Shown here piece after piece: positions 46,086 to 53,960 of a stretch of 64,000 bases of DNA. A program made the translations under genes and the position numbers. Each line of letters begins with the position of its first letter. The first letter of the stretch is position 1. Where the stretch lies: positions 109,998-173,997 of the forward strand of contig JAYFPZ010000016.1 in the NCBI GenBank assembly GCA_034927445.1, written 5' to 3'. The notes under the pieces are model-generated. The model saw nothing but the letters and a program-made list of their open reading frames with translations, did not search any database and was not told where the DNA came from. The DNA is from PHAA01 sp034927445. Its GTDB lineage: Bacteria > Bacillota > Syntrophomonadia > Syntrophomonadales > Syntrophomonadaceae.

Positions 46086-47882
46086 ATGGGTCGTTATTAT
46101 TGTCATCCTAAATTAGGATGGCATTTTGGGAATTGTGATCCTTGTATAATATGTTGTCCGGGTATTACGGGGGCAACCGGATTTACCGGGCCTACTGGCG
46201 CGACCGGAGCGACTGGAGCAACCGGGACCGGTACTGGAACAACGGGCTCAACCGGATCAACCGGATCAACCGGATCAACCGGCTTTACTGGCGCAACCGG
46301 AGCAACCGGTACTGGAACAACCGGGGCAACGGGCTCAACCGGGGCAACGGGCTCAACCGGGTCAACCGGCGCGACCGGTTTTACTGGCGCAACCGGTGCA
46401 ACCGGTACTGGAACAACTGGAGCGACGGGTTCAACCGGTGCAACCGGAGATCCTGGTGCAACTGGAGCGACTGGAGCCACAGGCACAGGGACCACCGGAC
46501 CTACCGGTGCAACCGGAGAAACTGGTGCTACGGGAGCAACCGGAGCAATTGGAGTTCAGGGTATTCAAGGTAATACGGGAGCAACTGGAGATCCTGGAGC
46601 AACCGGAGCAACAGGCGTGGGGATCACCGGACCTACCGGTGCAACTGGAGAAACTGGAGCCACAGGCATAGGGGCCACCGGACCTACCGGTGCAACCGGA
46701 GATCCTGGAGCAACCGGTGCAACCGGATCTACTGGAGAAACTGGAGCCACAGGCGTAGGAATTACGGGACCTACCGGTGCAACCGGAGATCCTGGAGCAA
46801 CCGGAGCAACCGGAGCCACTGGGGAAACTGGAGCCACAGGCGTAGGGATTACCGGACCTACCGGTGCAACCGGAGAAACTGGTGCTACGGGAGCAACCGG
46901 AGAGACTGGTTCAACCGGGTCGACTGGTGCTACGGGGGCAGTTGCCGCGGGAGAGCTCTTATTCAATGTTATTGGTCCAACCGGAACAGCTACAGTCGGC
47001 TTGGGAGAGAATTTAACTTTCCAATCTTCAACCCTTGATATCGTCGTAACAGAAGGCTCGGCCACTGTAACGATAGAAGATACTAGTATAACCGGACCTA
47101 CCGGTGCAACCGGAGCTACTGGAGACGTTGGCTCAACCGGAGCAACCGGAGCTACTGGAGACGTTGGCTCAACCGGTGCAACCGGAGCTACTGGAGACGT
47201 TGGCTCAACCGGCACAACCGGAGCTACTGGAGATGTTGGCTCAACCGGTGCAACCGGAGCTACTGGAGACATTGGTTTAACCGGTGCCACCGGAGAAACT
47301 GGCGCTACGGGAGCAACCGGACTTACCGGCGAAACCGGACCTACCGGCGAAACCGGACCGACAGGTGCCACCGGTGCCGGCGCAATTATACCTTTTGCCT
47401 CAGGTACGGTGACAACCTTGACTACGGTTTTGGGTGGTCTGGCAGGAACTCAGGCGCTTGTGGGATTTGGCAGCAATGATGCGGCTTTGGTAGTAGGCGG
47501 TCTGATTGATGTTACAGGCAGCAACAGTCTTGCTTTCTCGGCGCCAAGAAACGGCACCATCACTTCAATGGCTGCCTATTACAGTATTGCGGCAGCGGTT
47601 GCCCTTCTTACCAGCACGGTTACAATTACGGCCCAGTTGTATAGTTCGACCGCACCGGACGATAGCTTTGCGCCGGTTGCCGGTGCAACCGTTACTCTTG
47701 CTCCGCCTTTGACCGGAGCCGTAGCTGTCGGTGCGACTTCAAGCGGTTTGACCACCGGGCTTTCAATCCCGGTTACGGCAGGCACTCGTTTGATGCTTGT
47801 TTTTTCCGCCAGTGTTACTGCCGGCCTTGATATCGCAACTATCCTGACCGGCTTTGTCAGCGGAGGTCTCAGCATCGATTAA
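46086..47882 (+). CDS. BclB-like collagen-repeat exosporium glycoprotein
   Basis: A 598-residue surface protein. A cysteine-rich N-terminus (Cys6, 17, 20, 23, 24) without signal peptide leads into a GXT-rich collagen region (residues about 26-285). A short beta-rich insert (about 290-335) and a second collagen region (about 336-430) follow. The C-terminal globular domain (about 435-598) begins AIIPFASGT and has ISAYFS-like MAAYYS, TITAQLYSS and LSIPVTAGTRLML, as in the BclB C-terminal domain. Nearly every third triplet residue is Thr, a typical O-glycosylation target. Likely on the exosporium; its divergent neighbours could decorate it. ATG 46086 chosen for its GAGGAGGTG site. Confidence 0.88.
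   Translation: MGRYYCHPKLGWHFGNCDPCIICCPGITGATGFTGPTGATGATGATGTGTGTTGSTGSTGSTGSTGFTGATGATGTGTTGATGSTGATGSTGSTGATGFTGATGATGTGTTGATGSTGATGDPGATGATGATGTGTTGPTGATGETGATGATGAIGVQGIQGNTGATGDPGATGATGVGITGPTGATGETGATGIGATGPTGATGDPGATGATGSTGETGATGVGITGPTGATGDPGATGATGATGETGATGVGITGPTGATGETGATGATGETGSTGSTGATGAVAAGELLFNVIGPTGTATVGLGENLTFQSSTLDIVVTEGSATVTIEDTSITGPTGATGATGDVGSTGATGATGDVGSTGATGATGDVGSTGTTGATGDVGSTGATGATGDIGLTGATGETGATGATGLTGETGPTGETGPTGATGAGAIIPFASGTVTTLTTVLGGLAGTQALVGFGSNDAALVVGGLIDVTGSNSLAFSAPRNGTITSMAAYYSIAAAVALLTSTVTITAQLYSSTAPDDSFAPVAGATVTLAPPLTGAVAVGATSSGLTTGLSIPVTAGTRLMLVFSASVTAGLDIATILTGFVSGGLSID
46161..46940 (+). repeat. Collagen-coding GXT repeat tract 1
   Basis: About 260 codons of Gly-x-Thr/Pro/Ala type triplets encoded by near-identical GCAACCGGA-like units. 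The low-complexity DNA is inside the collagen gene and is prone to length change by slippage or recombination. Confidence 0.85.
47100..47281 (+). repeat. 36-base tandem repeat in the second collagen tract
   Basis: About five near-perfect copies of a 36-base unit coding for GATGATGDVGST (with DIGLT in the last). Almost all differences are single bases, suggesting recent expansion. Confidence 0.8.
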
Positions 47883-47944
47883 GTTTAAAACAAAAGCAAG
47901 CAGCCTTTTAAAGCTCTTTCAGAATGCGGCTTGCCGCCTATATC

Positions 47945-47984
47945 AATCCGGAGCGCACGTATTATGCGGCGCTCCGGATTTTAA
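47945..47984 (+). terminator. Intrinsic terminator of the collagen gene
   Basis: A perfect 12-bp stem, AATCCGGAGCGC (47945-47956) with GCGCTCCGGATT (47969-47980), followed by TTAAT. It separates the collagen gene from the glycosyltransferase. Confidence 0.8.
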
Positions 47985-48125
47985 TCTGCCTGCCTGGGCG
48001 CTCCAACGGGCCAGTCCCGGAAATGGGTTGATAAATAGGGAGATATGTTTTTTGACGCCATGAATATAGAACCTAAAACGTCAACATTTAATAAACTAGT
48101 TAGTAAAAATTAGGTGGGGACCAAT

Positions 48126-49949
48126 ATGGAGATTAGTATAGTTCTTTTGACTTACACGCAATTAGATTTAATCCGGCAGTGCCTGGAGCATATCGAAAGA
48201 TATGCCGATCTGCCCTATGAGCTTATCGTAATAAGCAACGGGTCAGATCCGGAAACGATCAAATATCTTCAGGAGCAGGAAAATATCCAACTTAGATTGC
48301 ATTCAGACAATATTGGTGTTGCCGGGGGGTACAATGAAGGATTTGAGCTGGCCCGGGGCGAGTATATATTATTTATGAATCAGTACAGTTTGTTGTCGGA
48401 GTACTGCTTAAGCAGCATGCTGCAATGTTTACAGTCATCGACGCAGGCCGCTTTGGTCGGTCCGGTCAGCAACGATGTCAGCGGTCACCAGCGCATCCCA
48501 ATTCCTTACCGGGATATAAGCGGAATAGAGAAATTCGCCCGCGCCAACCGGGAGAAAAACCTGGGTGAGACCAAACCGGTATTTCGTCTCCTAAGCCACT
48601 GTATATTGGTTAAAAAAGAAGTGTTAAAAGAATTGGGGGGATTTGATGAACGTTTCAGCCCGGAAACCTATGAAGACGACGACCTATGCCTGCGAGCCGT
48701 TAATGCAGGCTATTCCCTTTATATTGCGCTGGATGCGTTTGTCCATTATGTCAATCCCTTATTGCAGCCCTGGGCTGATATAGATAAATATTACCGATTA
48801 CTTTACGAAAACAAGCAAAAAGCTGTCGCCAAATGGGGCTTTGATATCGCCGAGTATCTTCTCGCTTTACGGGTTCCGATTACCATCAGTCTATGTATGA
48901 TTGTGAGAAATGAAGAAAAAGTTCTGGCCCGCTGTCTGGATTGTGCAAAAGCGATTGCGGACGAAATCATCATTGTTGATACCGGTTCGACCGATAACAC
49001 GAAAGCAATTGCCGGTCGCTACACCGATAACATCTATGATTTCCCCTGGATTGACGACTTTGCAGTCGCCCGCAACTTTGCCTTCCAGCATGCCACCCAG
49101 GATTATATTTTATGGCTGGACGCCGATGACGTTCTAGCGGACGGTGATCAGGCCAAGCTGCTGGCGGTCAAGCAAAACCTCGATCCGTCCATAGATTCAC
49201 TTACCATGAATTATCATCTGGCTTTTGACCAGCAGGGAAATGTAGTTTTCAGCAACCGCAGGAACCGTCTGGTTAAACGCTCCAATAATTTTCAATGGAT
49301 AGGAGCAGTGCATGAGTACCTGTCCGTCTCTGGCAAGATCTTTGACACGGATATCGCGGTTATCCATAAAAGCGAATGGCATGACTCGGAGCGAAATCTC
49401 CAAATCTATGAAAAACGCCTGCAGGCGGGTGAAATATTTTCCCCGCGGGACCAGTATTACTACGCCAACGAACTGATGGATCATAAGAACTATGAAAAGG
49501 CCGGCCAATGGTATCAGATATTTCTGGCGGGCGGACAGGGCTGGGTGGAGGATAATCTCGCCGCCTGCCGTAAGCTGGCTGAATGTTTTTTTCAGCTGGG
49601 CGATTTTGATAATGCGTTAAAATACAGTTTTCAATCATTTGCCTATGATACTCCCCGAGCCGAATTCTGCTGCCAGTTAGGGTATTATTTCCTGAATGCC
49701 GGCAAATTTAAAGAAGCCGTTTTCTGGTATAAACTGGCCACTCAGGTGGAGCAGCCGTTGGCCAGCCGGGGCTTTATAAACCACGCCTGCTGGACCTGGC
49801 TGCCGCATATCCAGCTCTGCGTTTGCTATGACCGCATGGGGGAATATGAATTGGCTTACCGGCATAATGAGATCGCTGCGACCTATATTCCCGATGATAC
49901 CAGGATTATAAGCAATAGAGAGTATCTGCAAAAAAGGTTGGGAGAATGA
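48126..49949 (+). CDS. Double glycosyltransferase family 2 protein with TPR-like tail
   Basis: A 607-residue protein. The first GT2 domain (about 1-250) shows SIVLLTYTQLDLIRQCLEHI, VISNGSDPET and DNIGVAGGYNEGF. The second (about 255-425) shows ISLCMIVRNEEKVLARCL, IIIVDTGSTDNT and the catalytic LWLDADD. A helical TPR-like region follows (about 430-600). GT2-TPR proteins often modify peptides or glycoproteins (family knowledge). Placed directly after the collagen gene, it is a candidate glycosyltransferase for that protein. GTG 48114 is in frame, but GGTGGGG best fits ATG 48126. Confidence 0.82.
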   Translation: MEISIVLLTYTQLDLIRQCLEHIERYADLPYELIVISNGSDPETIKYLQEQENIQLRLHSDNIGVAGGYNEGFELARGEYILFMNQYSLLSEYCLSSMLQCLQSSTQAALVGPVSNDVSGHQRIPIPYRDISGIEKFARANREKNLGETKPVFRLLSHCILVKKEVLKELGGFDERFSPETYEDDDLCLRAVNAGYSLYIALDAFVHYVNPLLQPWADIDKYYRLLYENKQKAVAKWGFDIAEYLLALRVPITISLCMIVRNEEKVLARCLDCAKAIADEIIIVDTGSTDNTKAIAGRYTDNIYDFPWIDDFAVARNFAFQHATQDYILWLDADDVLADGDQAKLLAVKQNLDPSIDSLTMNYHLAFDQQGNVVFSNRRNRLVKRSNNFQWIGAVHEYLSVSGKIFDTDIAVIHKSEWHDSERNLQIYEKRLQAGEIFSPRDQYYYANELMDHKNYEKAGQWYQIFLAGGQGWVEDNLAACRKLAECFFQLGDFDNALKYSFQSFAYDTPRAEFCCQLGYYFLNAGKFKEAVFWYKLATQVEQPLASRGFINHACWTWLPHIQLCVCYDRMGEYELAYRHNEIAATYIPDDTRIISNREYLQKRLGE

Positions 49950-50111
49950 TAAACCTGGGTTCAGGCGAACAAGAGGGTGCAGTTTCCTGCTCAGTCCCTT
50001 ATGCTTAATTGCTGCCCTGGCTAAGTGTAACAAAATTTGGTTTTACTGAATAGTTTATGGTAGAACTCGGTGGTTCCGAAGTAATGCAATAAAATAAGGA
50101 GGTTTTAATAT

Positions 50112-50693
50112 ATGACCAAATATAGGTTGCCGCACGAAGAGAACGAATGCGCTTGCGCTTCTGATTCCCATAATCATTCAGCGGTTAGATTAAGCTGCGG
50201 GAACGGAACAGGGCTGACTCTGCCGGTAGGGGGGGATAGCGGCTGTGGATGCGGTTCAGGAAACCGCTTTCAATCGCCGGCCTTGATTGTTGGTACCGTA
50301 AACCTTGATACCACAGGCTTGCCTAACCCAACTATCAAAATAGATTTTTCCAGCCTGATCAGTTTTGGAGCAGCCAGCGGCGAGGGAGAATATTTTCTGG
50401 GTATCATATTTAAATTAAGTAAAATCAGTAATAATGGCGCCCAAATTCCGCTGGAAACATGGATTTTTGAAAAAAAAGCAGATGCCGGCATTGATTGTTG
50501 TGAGCCGAATGGGGTTGCGCCTAATCCCGGCCGGGTAGAAGTCAGGGTCCAGGAGCCGTTCTCATTTCACTGGTGCGAGTGTCATGCTTGCCCAGGCTGT
50601 TTTACGTATGTTTTGGAGGTTATCCATTTCGAAGGTACATTTATTGATTTTGCCTTAATCGGGAATGTCAGTATAAGCGCTATGGCAGTCTAA
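50112..50693 (+). CDS. DUF4489-family cysteine-rich protein
   Basis: A 193-residue protein without signal peptide or membrane segment. The N-terminal part is rich in Cys, His and Gly (ECACASDSHNH, LSCGNGTGLTLPV, SGCGCGSG). A beta-rich domain with NLDTTGLPNPTIKIDFSSLISF follows, and near the C-terminus FHWCECHACPGCFTYVLEV. This matches my recollection of DUF4489 proteins, which occur in spore-forming Clostridia and have no known function. Its place behind the collagen and glycosyltransferase genes suggests a spore-surface role (inference). AAGGAGG precedes the ATG. Confidence 0.7.
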   Translation: MTKYRLPHEENECACASDSHNHSAVRLSCGNGTGLTLPVGGDSGCGCGSGNRFQSPALIVGTVNLDTTGLPNPTIKIDFSSLISFGAASGEGEYFLGIIFKLSKISNNGAQIPLETWIFEKKADAGIDCCEPNGVAPNPGRVEVRVQEPFSFHWCECHACPGCFTYVLEVIHFEGTFIDFALIGNVSISAMAV

Positions 50694-50712
50694 GTGATAA
50701 ATATCCCATCCT

Positions 50713-50767
50713 AAGCTGAGGGGACGCATCTTCTGTGAACAGATGAAACGTCCCCCAGCTTATCTTT
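50713..50767 (+). terminator. Long imperfect hairpin terminator with GGGACG repeat core
   Basis: AAGCTG-GGGGACG...ATCT (50713-50732) pairs with AGAT...CGTCCCC-AGCTT (50741-50761), followed by ATCTTTTTG. It terminates the DUF4489 gene. Its GGGACG/CGTCCC core relates it to the palindromic elements at 7116, 40632 and 52822. Confidence 0.7.
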
Positions 50768-50817
50768 TTGTCCTCAGAGTATTAACAATACAGCTTTAAG
50801 TACCTGCAGTTTAACCT

Positions 50818-51147
50818 TTAACGAAGTTCAGTCGGGACAAAAGCATCGATCAATCCGATTACAAATGCTGCCAGCAGAGCACCCAGGATGGTTACACTCA
50901 GCAGAGACGGAATAGCATATTGGGCTAAATAAATCACTATAGCGGCAACAATGAACCCTACGAATCCACGGCTGCGAGGTGATATTTTATCTCCCAACAC
51001 CTTTTCGATTATCCATCCCATTAAAGCTATTACCAGCGCCGCAGCCAATGCGCCCCAGAAGCCTGCTACCCGCATTCCGGGTACAAGATAGCCTACCAGC
51101 ATTAAAACCAGGGCGGAAACGATAAATCGCACGACTGCATGAAACAT
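50818..51147 (-). CDS. Phage holin family IV-like small membrane protein
   Basis: A 109-residue protein with four hydrophobic helices (about 5-22, 28-45, 55-78 and 85-105), resembling the four-helix superfamily IV holin-like/YvlD proteins of Firmicutes. Despite the name, such chromosomal members are usually not phage genes; nothing around it is phage-like. The frame is open 14 codons upstream, but AAAGGAGG points to ATG at 51147. Function unknown, probably membrane or envelope stress. Confidence 0.7.
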   Translation of the reverse strand: MFHAVVRFIVSALVLMLVGYLVPGMRVAGFWGALAAALVIALMGWIIEKVLGDKISPRSRGFVGFIVAAIVIYLAQYAIPSLLSVTILGALLAAFVIGLIDAFVPTELR

Positions 51148-51228
51148 ATTATTTACCTCCTTTTTTATTATTACAGCAAACTCACACAATTAGATTTTCA
51201 CTAATTAGCCATAATTATTCTTCATAAT

Positions 51229-51423
51229 TTAAATGCCCTTTTGCTGCCTAAGATCGTATAACTCGTACAGAGGCGAATACCGCAAAATGGCTGTGGCCAG
51301 CTCTGCAGTACCCAGAACGCCGCAGACAGCAGCCGCCCATCCGGTGACCATGCCTGAGCCGGATAACATGTAAAAACAGAAGGCTAAAATATAACGTGCA
51401 ATAATCCCGTCTTTAGTCAGCAA
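51229..51423 (-). CDS. Small two-helix membrane protein (DUF2892-like)
   Basis: A 64-residue protein with two hydrophobic segments (about 8-24 and 28-46) and a polar C-terminus SPLYELYDLRQQKG. The pattern resembles the YgaP-like DUF2892 transmembrane domain, but without the usual Cys-Pro near the end. TTG start with GGAGG 7 bases upstream. It lies between two other small envelope genes on the same strand. Confidence 0.5.
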   Translation of the reverse strand: MLTKDGIIARYILAFCFYMLSGSGMVTGWAAAVCGVLGTAELATAILRYSPLYELYDLRQQKGI

Positions 51424-51458
51424 TATTATCCTCCTTACTATCAGCTGCTTGTCCTCAG

Positions 51459-52511
51459 TCAGCTCTTGGATTGATTTTGACCGGAAGACTGTCCCGCTTC
51501 AGATGAGGCTGAAGACAGCTTTTCTTCAAGGTTTCTAAGATTATTCATCGCTATTTCCCCCTTGATTATTACCAATTCCATTTGTTTGCTCTGAATGGCT
51601 CGTTCGAGATCCAGCAGGGAGAAATCGGTCTGATTAAGCAGCTTCGTATCAGTATCTTTGGCTTGCGAACTTAGGTAAACCCAGTGTTCCTTAATATTGG
51701 GTACGTGATCATTAGCAGCGGTCCAATCTTTCCGGCTTGCTTCAAAAATTGCCGATACGGTTTCGTATTTCACCTGATAAAATTCACTTGGAACCTGAGT
51801 GGTAAATAAAGTAGTAAGATCGGCAAAATTTTTATAGACGATCAGGGCGTCGGAGATGCTTTGTTCTAATTTTTGCTTGCTTATATCCTGAGTCAGCTGT
51901 TCGAGCGCTTTATCGAATTGATCCCTGGCAGTTATGGTCATACCGGCTCCAACAGCTTCCGGCATGAGTGTGTTCCAGATACTATGAATATCTTTAAGGG
52001 TGCTGAACTCTTTTTGCCAGTCGGTAGCCTGAGTTTGAGCTGTCTGCCCTGTCGGTGTAGTTGCCTGGGTTTCATCACTCGAAGATTTCTTAGTTTGGAC
52101 TTGGTCACTCTGGGTCTGACCGTTTTGGGATTGGTCACTTGCGGACTGACCGGTTTGATTGGTCTTGGATTGCCCGCTTTTAGACTCTTCCTGGGTGTTT
52201 TGGGCCTGACTGGTTTGAGTTTTACTGCTTTGAGATTGATTCTCCTGAGACTGGCCAGCTTGATCGGGCTGGGGGATGAGTTGAATGTTCTGCTGCATAA
52301 CATCCATCTTGGCGGTTTTGAATTTTTTGTCTAATTCCGAAATTATCGTGTCCAGATCGGTTGACATAGTTTTTATTTGGGTTGGGGCTTTAGGTTTTTG
52401 GCCACTGGATGACTCGGCAGGCTTTTTCGCAGCAGAGCTGTTAGAGCAGCCCGGCAGCGCTATTATGCAAAAAATTAAAATGAGAGCTGCTAGCGTACGA
52501 GATTTGTTCAT
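51459..52511 (-). CDS. Lipoprotein with Gln/Ser/Thr-rich linker
   Basis: A 350-residue lipoprotein. The signal peptide ends in the lipobox LPGC (Cys near residue 22), so it is anchored on the outer face of the membrane. Residues about 80-165 form a low-complexity Q/S/T/N-rich linker, and the rest (about 165-335) is helical. I do not recognise a catalytic domain. GAGGTG precedes the ATG. A structural or metal/sporulation-related role cannot be distinguished. Confidence 0.7.
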   Translation of the reverse strand: MNKSRTLAALILIFCIIALPGCSNSSAAKKPAESSSGQKPKAPTQIKTMSTDLDTIISELDKKFKTAKMDVMQQNIQLIPQPDQAGQSQENQSQSSKTQTSQAQNTQEESKSGQSKTNQTGQSASDQSQNGQTQSDQVQTKKSSSDETQATTPTGQTAQTQATDWQKEFSTLKDIHSIWNTLMPEAVGAGMTITARDQFDKALEQLTQDISKQKLEQSISDALIVYKNFADLTTLFTTQVPSEFYQVKYETVSAIFEASRKDWTAANDHVPNIKEHWVYLSSQAKDTDTKLLNQTDFSLLDLERAIQSKQMELVIIKGEIAMNNLRNLEEKLSSASSEAGQSSGQNQSKS

Positions 52512-52912
52512 GTAATCACCTCAGTTTCCTTTATAAATATATCCCTTAAATCGACATTTCTTAATCTAGGTTGCCCAGAATTTAAAGCAATAATGCCAAT
52601 GAATTTTTTTGCAGATTTTAAAATATCTAAGCTATCAATTTCAATCCAAGGATCATTGAGGGCTTTATTTAGTTGTACTCTGATTTGAAGATATAATTAG
52701 GAAAGATAGCAAGGAATTGATATACGGATTGTTCATATTAGAAGTAATAGATTAAAAATAACGCCTTACGAATTGTAGCCAATTTCTTTTGCGGAGGGCG
52801 GCATGGTTGGGTGATATGCATGAACAGGGGGACGGGTACCTCGTTCACCTTCTAAATAATTCGGTGAGGTAAACGAGGTACCCGTCCCCCTGTTCGCGTT
52901 ATTATATTTGAG
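52512..52912. other. Intergenic region between lipoprotein and hydrogenase operons
   Basis: About 400 AT-rich bases with no ORF of merit. The only clear element is the long inverted repeat at 52822-52895, which lies just beyond the end of the cytochrome b gene. Confidence 0.5.
52822..52895. repeat. 24-bp perfect inverted repeat with GGGACGGGT core
   Basis: Bases 52822-52845 (GAACAGGGGGACGGGTACCT...) are exactly complementary to 52872-52895, with CACC/GGTG extending the pairing inside a 26-base loop. It is the largest member of the palindromic family seen at 7116, 40632 and 50713. It may also end transcription of the hydrogenase operon, though no T-run follows on the minus strand. Confidence 0.75.
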
Positions 52913-53572
52913 TTACTCAGTCTCCTGCAGTTCGGCAAACCATTTGGCATTATGATGAGCACTAACGTCGGCGTCAATATATCCATCCAGCATCATGGAA
53001 GCAAATTCAACTCTGGAGGTGGGGTGGATGGCAGCCAAAAAGAAATGGCCGCCCACCAGCAGGATCATGATTGCAGCTGTCCAGAAGTGAACATCATAAC
53101 AAAACCCTAAAAATACTGCCGGCAGGCTATGACGCCACAGCCACATGGGGAACCCGGTTAGTATAATCAACGTGCAGCCCAGGATTATCATTAATCCCAG
53201 CATTTTTTGGCCGGCGTTGTATTTATCCTGGGGAAGGGCTTGCTTGACTTTAATAAATGGGATATATCCCCCCATAACTTTTAACCATTGAAAATCTTCT
53301 TTGCTAAAGTGAGTGATGGTATCAATAAAGCGGGAGAACCTATCGAAATTCAATAGAATGTAAAGAGCGGGGCCCACCGCAAAGACAACCCCGGCCCAGC
53401 GGTGCACCAGCGAAGCATTGGCAGAGCCACCAAAAATATTGCCGATGATTTCTATATTCCAGTAAAAACCTATACCGGTAAGACCAAGCAGTAAAAAAGC
53501 GATTAAGTGCACCCAATGCATAGTCCTGGTCTGGGCGCCATGTTTTAACACCTTGCCTTGAATATTACTCAT
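52913..53572 (-). CDS. Hydrogenase-linked cytochrome b subunit
   Basis: A 219-residue b-type cytochrome with four or five hydrophobic helices, similar to formate dehydrogenase gamma and hydrogenase cytochrome b subunits. Candidate haem ligands are the His residues in TMHWVHLIAF, LVHRWAGVVF, and YDVHFW/GGHFF. It is the third gene after the [FeFe] hydrogenase subunits, 16 bases behind hydB, so it probably anchors the exported enzyme and links it to the quinone pool. GGGAGGG precedes the ATG. Confidence 0.85.
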   Translation of the reverse strand: MSNIQGKVLKHGAQTRTMHWVHLIAFLLLGLTGIGFYWNIEIIGNIFGGSANASLVHRWAGVVFAVGPALYILLNFDRFSRFIDTITHFSKEDFQWLKVMGGYIPFIKVKQALPQDKYNAGQKMLGLMIILGCTLIILTGFPMWLWRHSLPAVFLGFCYDVHFWTAAIMILLVGGHFFLAAIHPTSRVEFASMMLDGYIDADVSAHHNAKWFAELQETE

Positions 53573-53588
53573 TTATTACCCTCCCTAA

Positions 53589-53945
53589 CTATGCAGCTTC
53601 GTGCTTATTTTTCAGCTCGTTAATAAATTCAGGGATGTCCTTGCCATATTTCGTATGCAGCAAATGATGGGCTTTCTCGCTGACCGGTTTAATCTCGCCG
53701 GGGGAGAGAAACTCCTTATAAATCTGAGCTATTTCCGGATTTTCATGTGATTTCCGGACGGCCATTTTTTCATCCAATGAATAGAGGCCCGCTGCTCTTT
53801 TTTCAATATAGTCAGTACTGGCGGCAAAAGCATCAAATCCCAACTTGCTGAATGCTCCCAGAAATACGGCTGCAAGTGTAAGCATTCCCGCGCCTTTAAA
53901 AAAATGCCGCCGGGTCATACCCTCTCTTTCTGTAAAAAATTTCAT
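53589..53945 (-). CDS. hydB: [FeFe] hydrogenase small subunit with Tat signal
   Basis: A 118-residue small subunit of the exported [FeFe] hydrogenase. A twin-arginine signal (TRRHFFKGAG followed by a hydrophobic stretch) spans about residues 10-42. The mature part contains the small-subunit motif RAAGLYSLDEKMAVRKSHENP. In Desulfovibrio-type enzymes only this subunit carries the export signal and drags HydA with it (family knowledge). It lies 15 bases after hydA. The first ATG (behind GGGGGGAAG) is preferred over the internal Met10. Confidence 0.9.
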   Translation of the reverse strand: MKFFTEREGMTRRHFFKGAGMLTLAAVFLGAFSKLGFDAFAASTDYIEKRAAGLYSLDEKMAVRKSHENPEIAQIYKEFLSPGEIKPVSEKAHHLLHTKYGKDIPEFINELKNKHEAA

Positions 53946-53960
53946 TATTCTTCTTCCCCC

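Noticed and set aside
46161..47281. CRISPR-like array of regularly repeated DNA
   Set aside because: The repeats are in-frame collagen codons without spacers of unrelated sequence; no cas genes are present.
46103..47371. Long minus-strand frames rich in Pro-Val-Ala opposite the collagen gene
   Set aside because: They are mirror images of the GXT repeats (repeat codons read backwards as PVAPVxP). They have no ribosome site and no independent support.
50818..51147. Prophage signal from the holin-like gene
   Set aside because: No other phage gene is nearby, and four-helix holin-like proteins are common chromosomal membrane proteins in Firmicutes.
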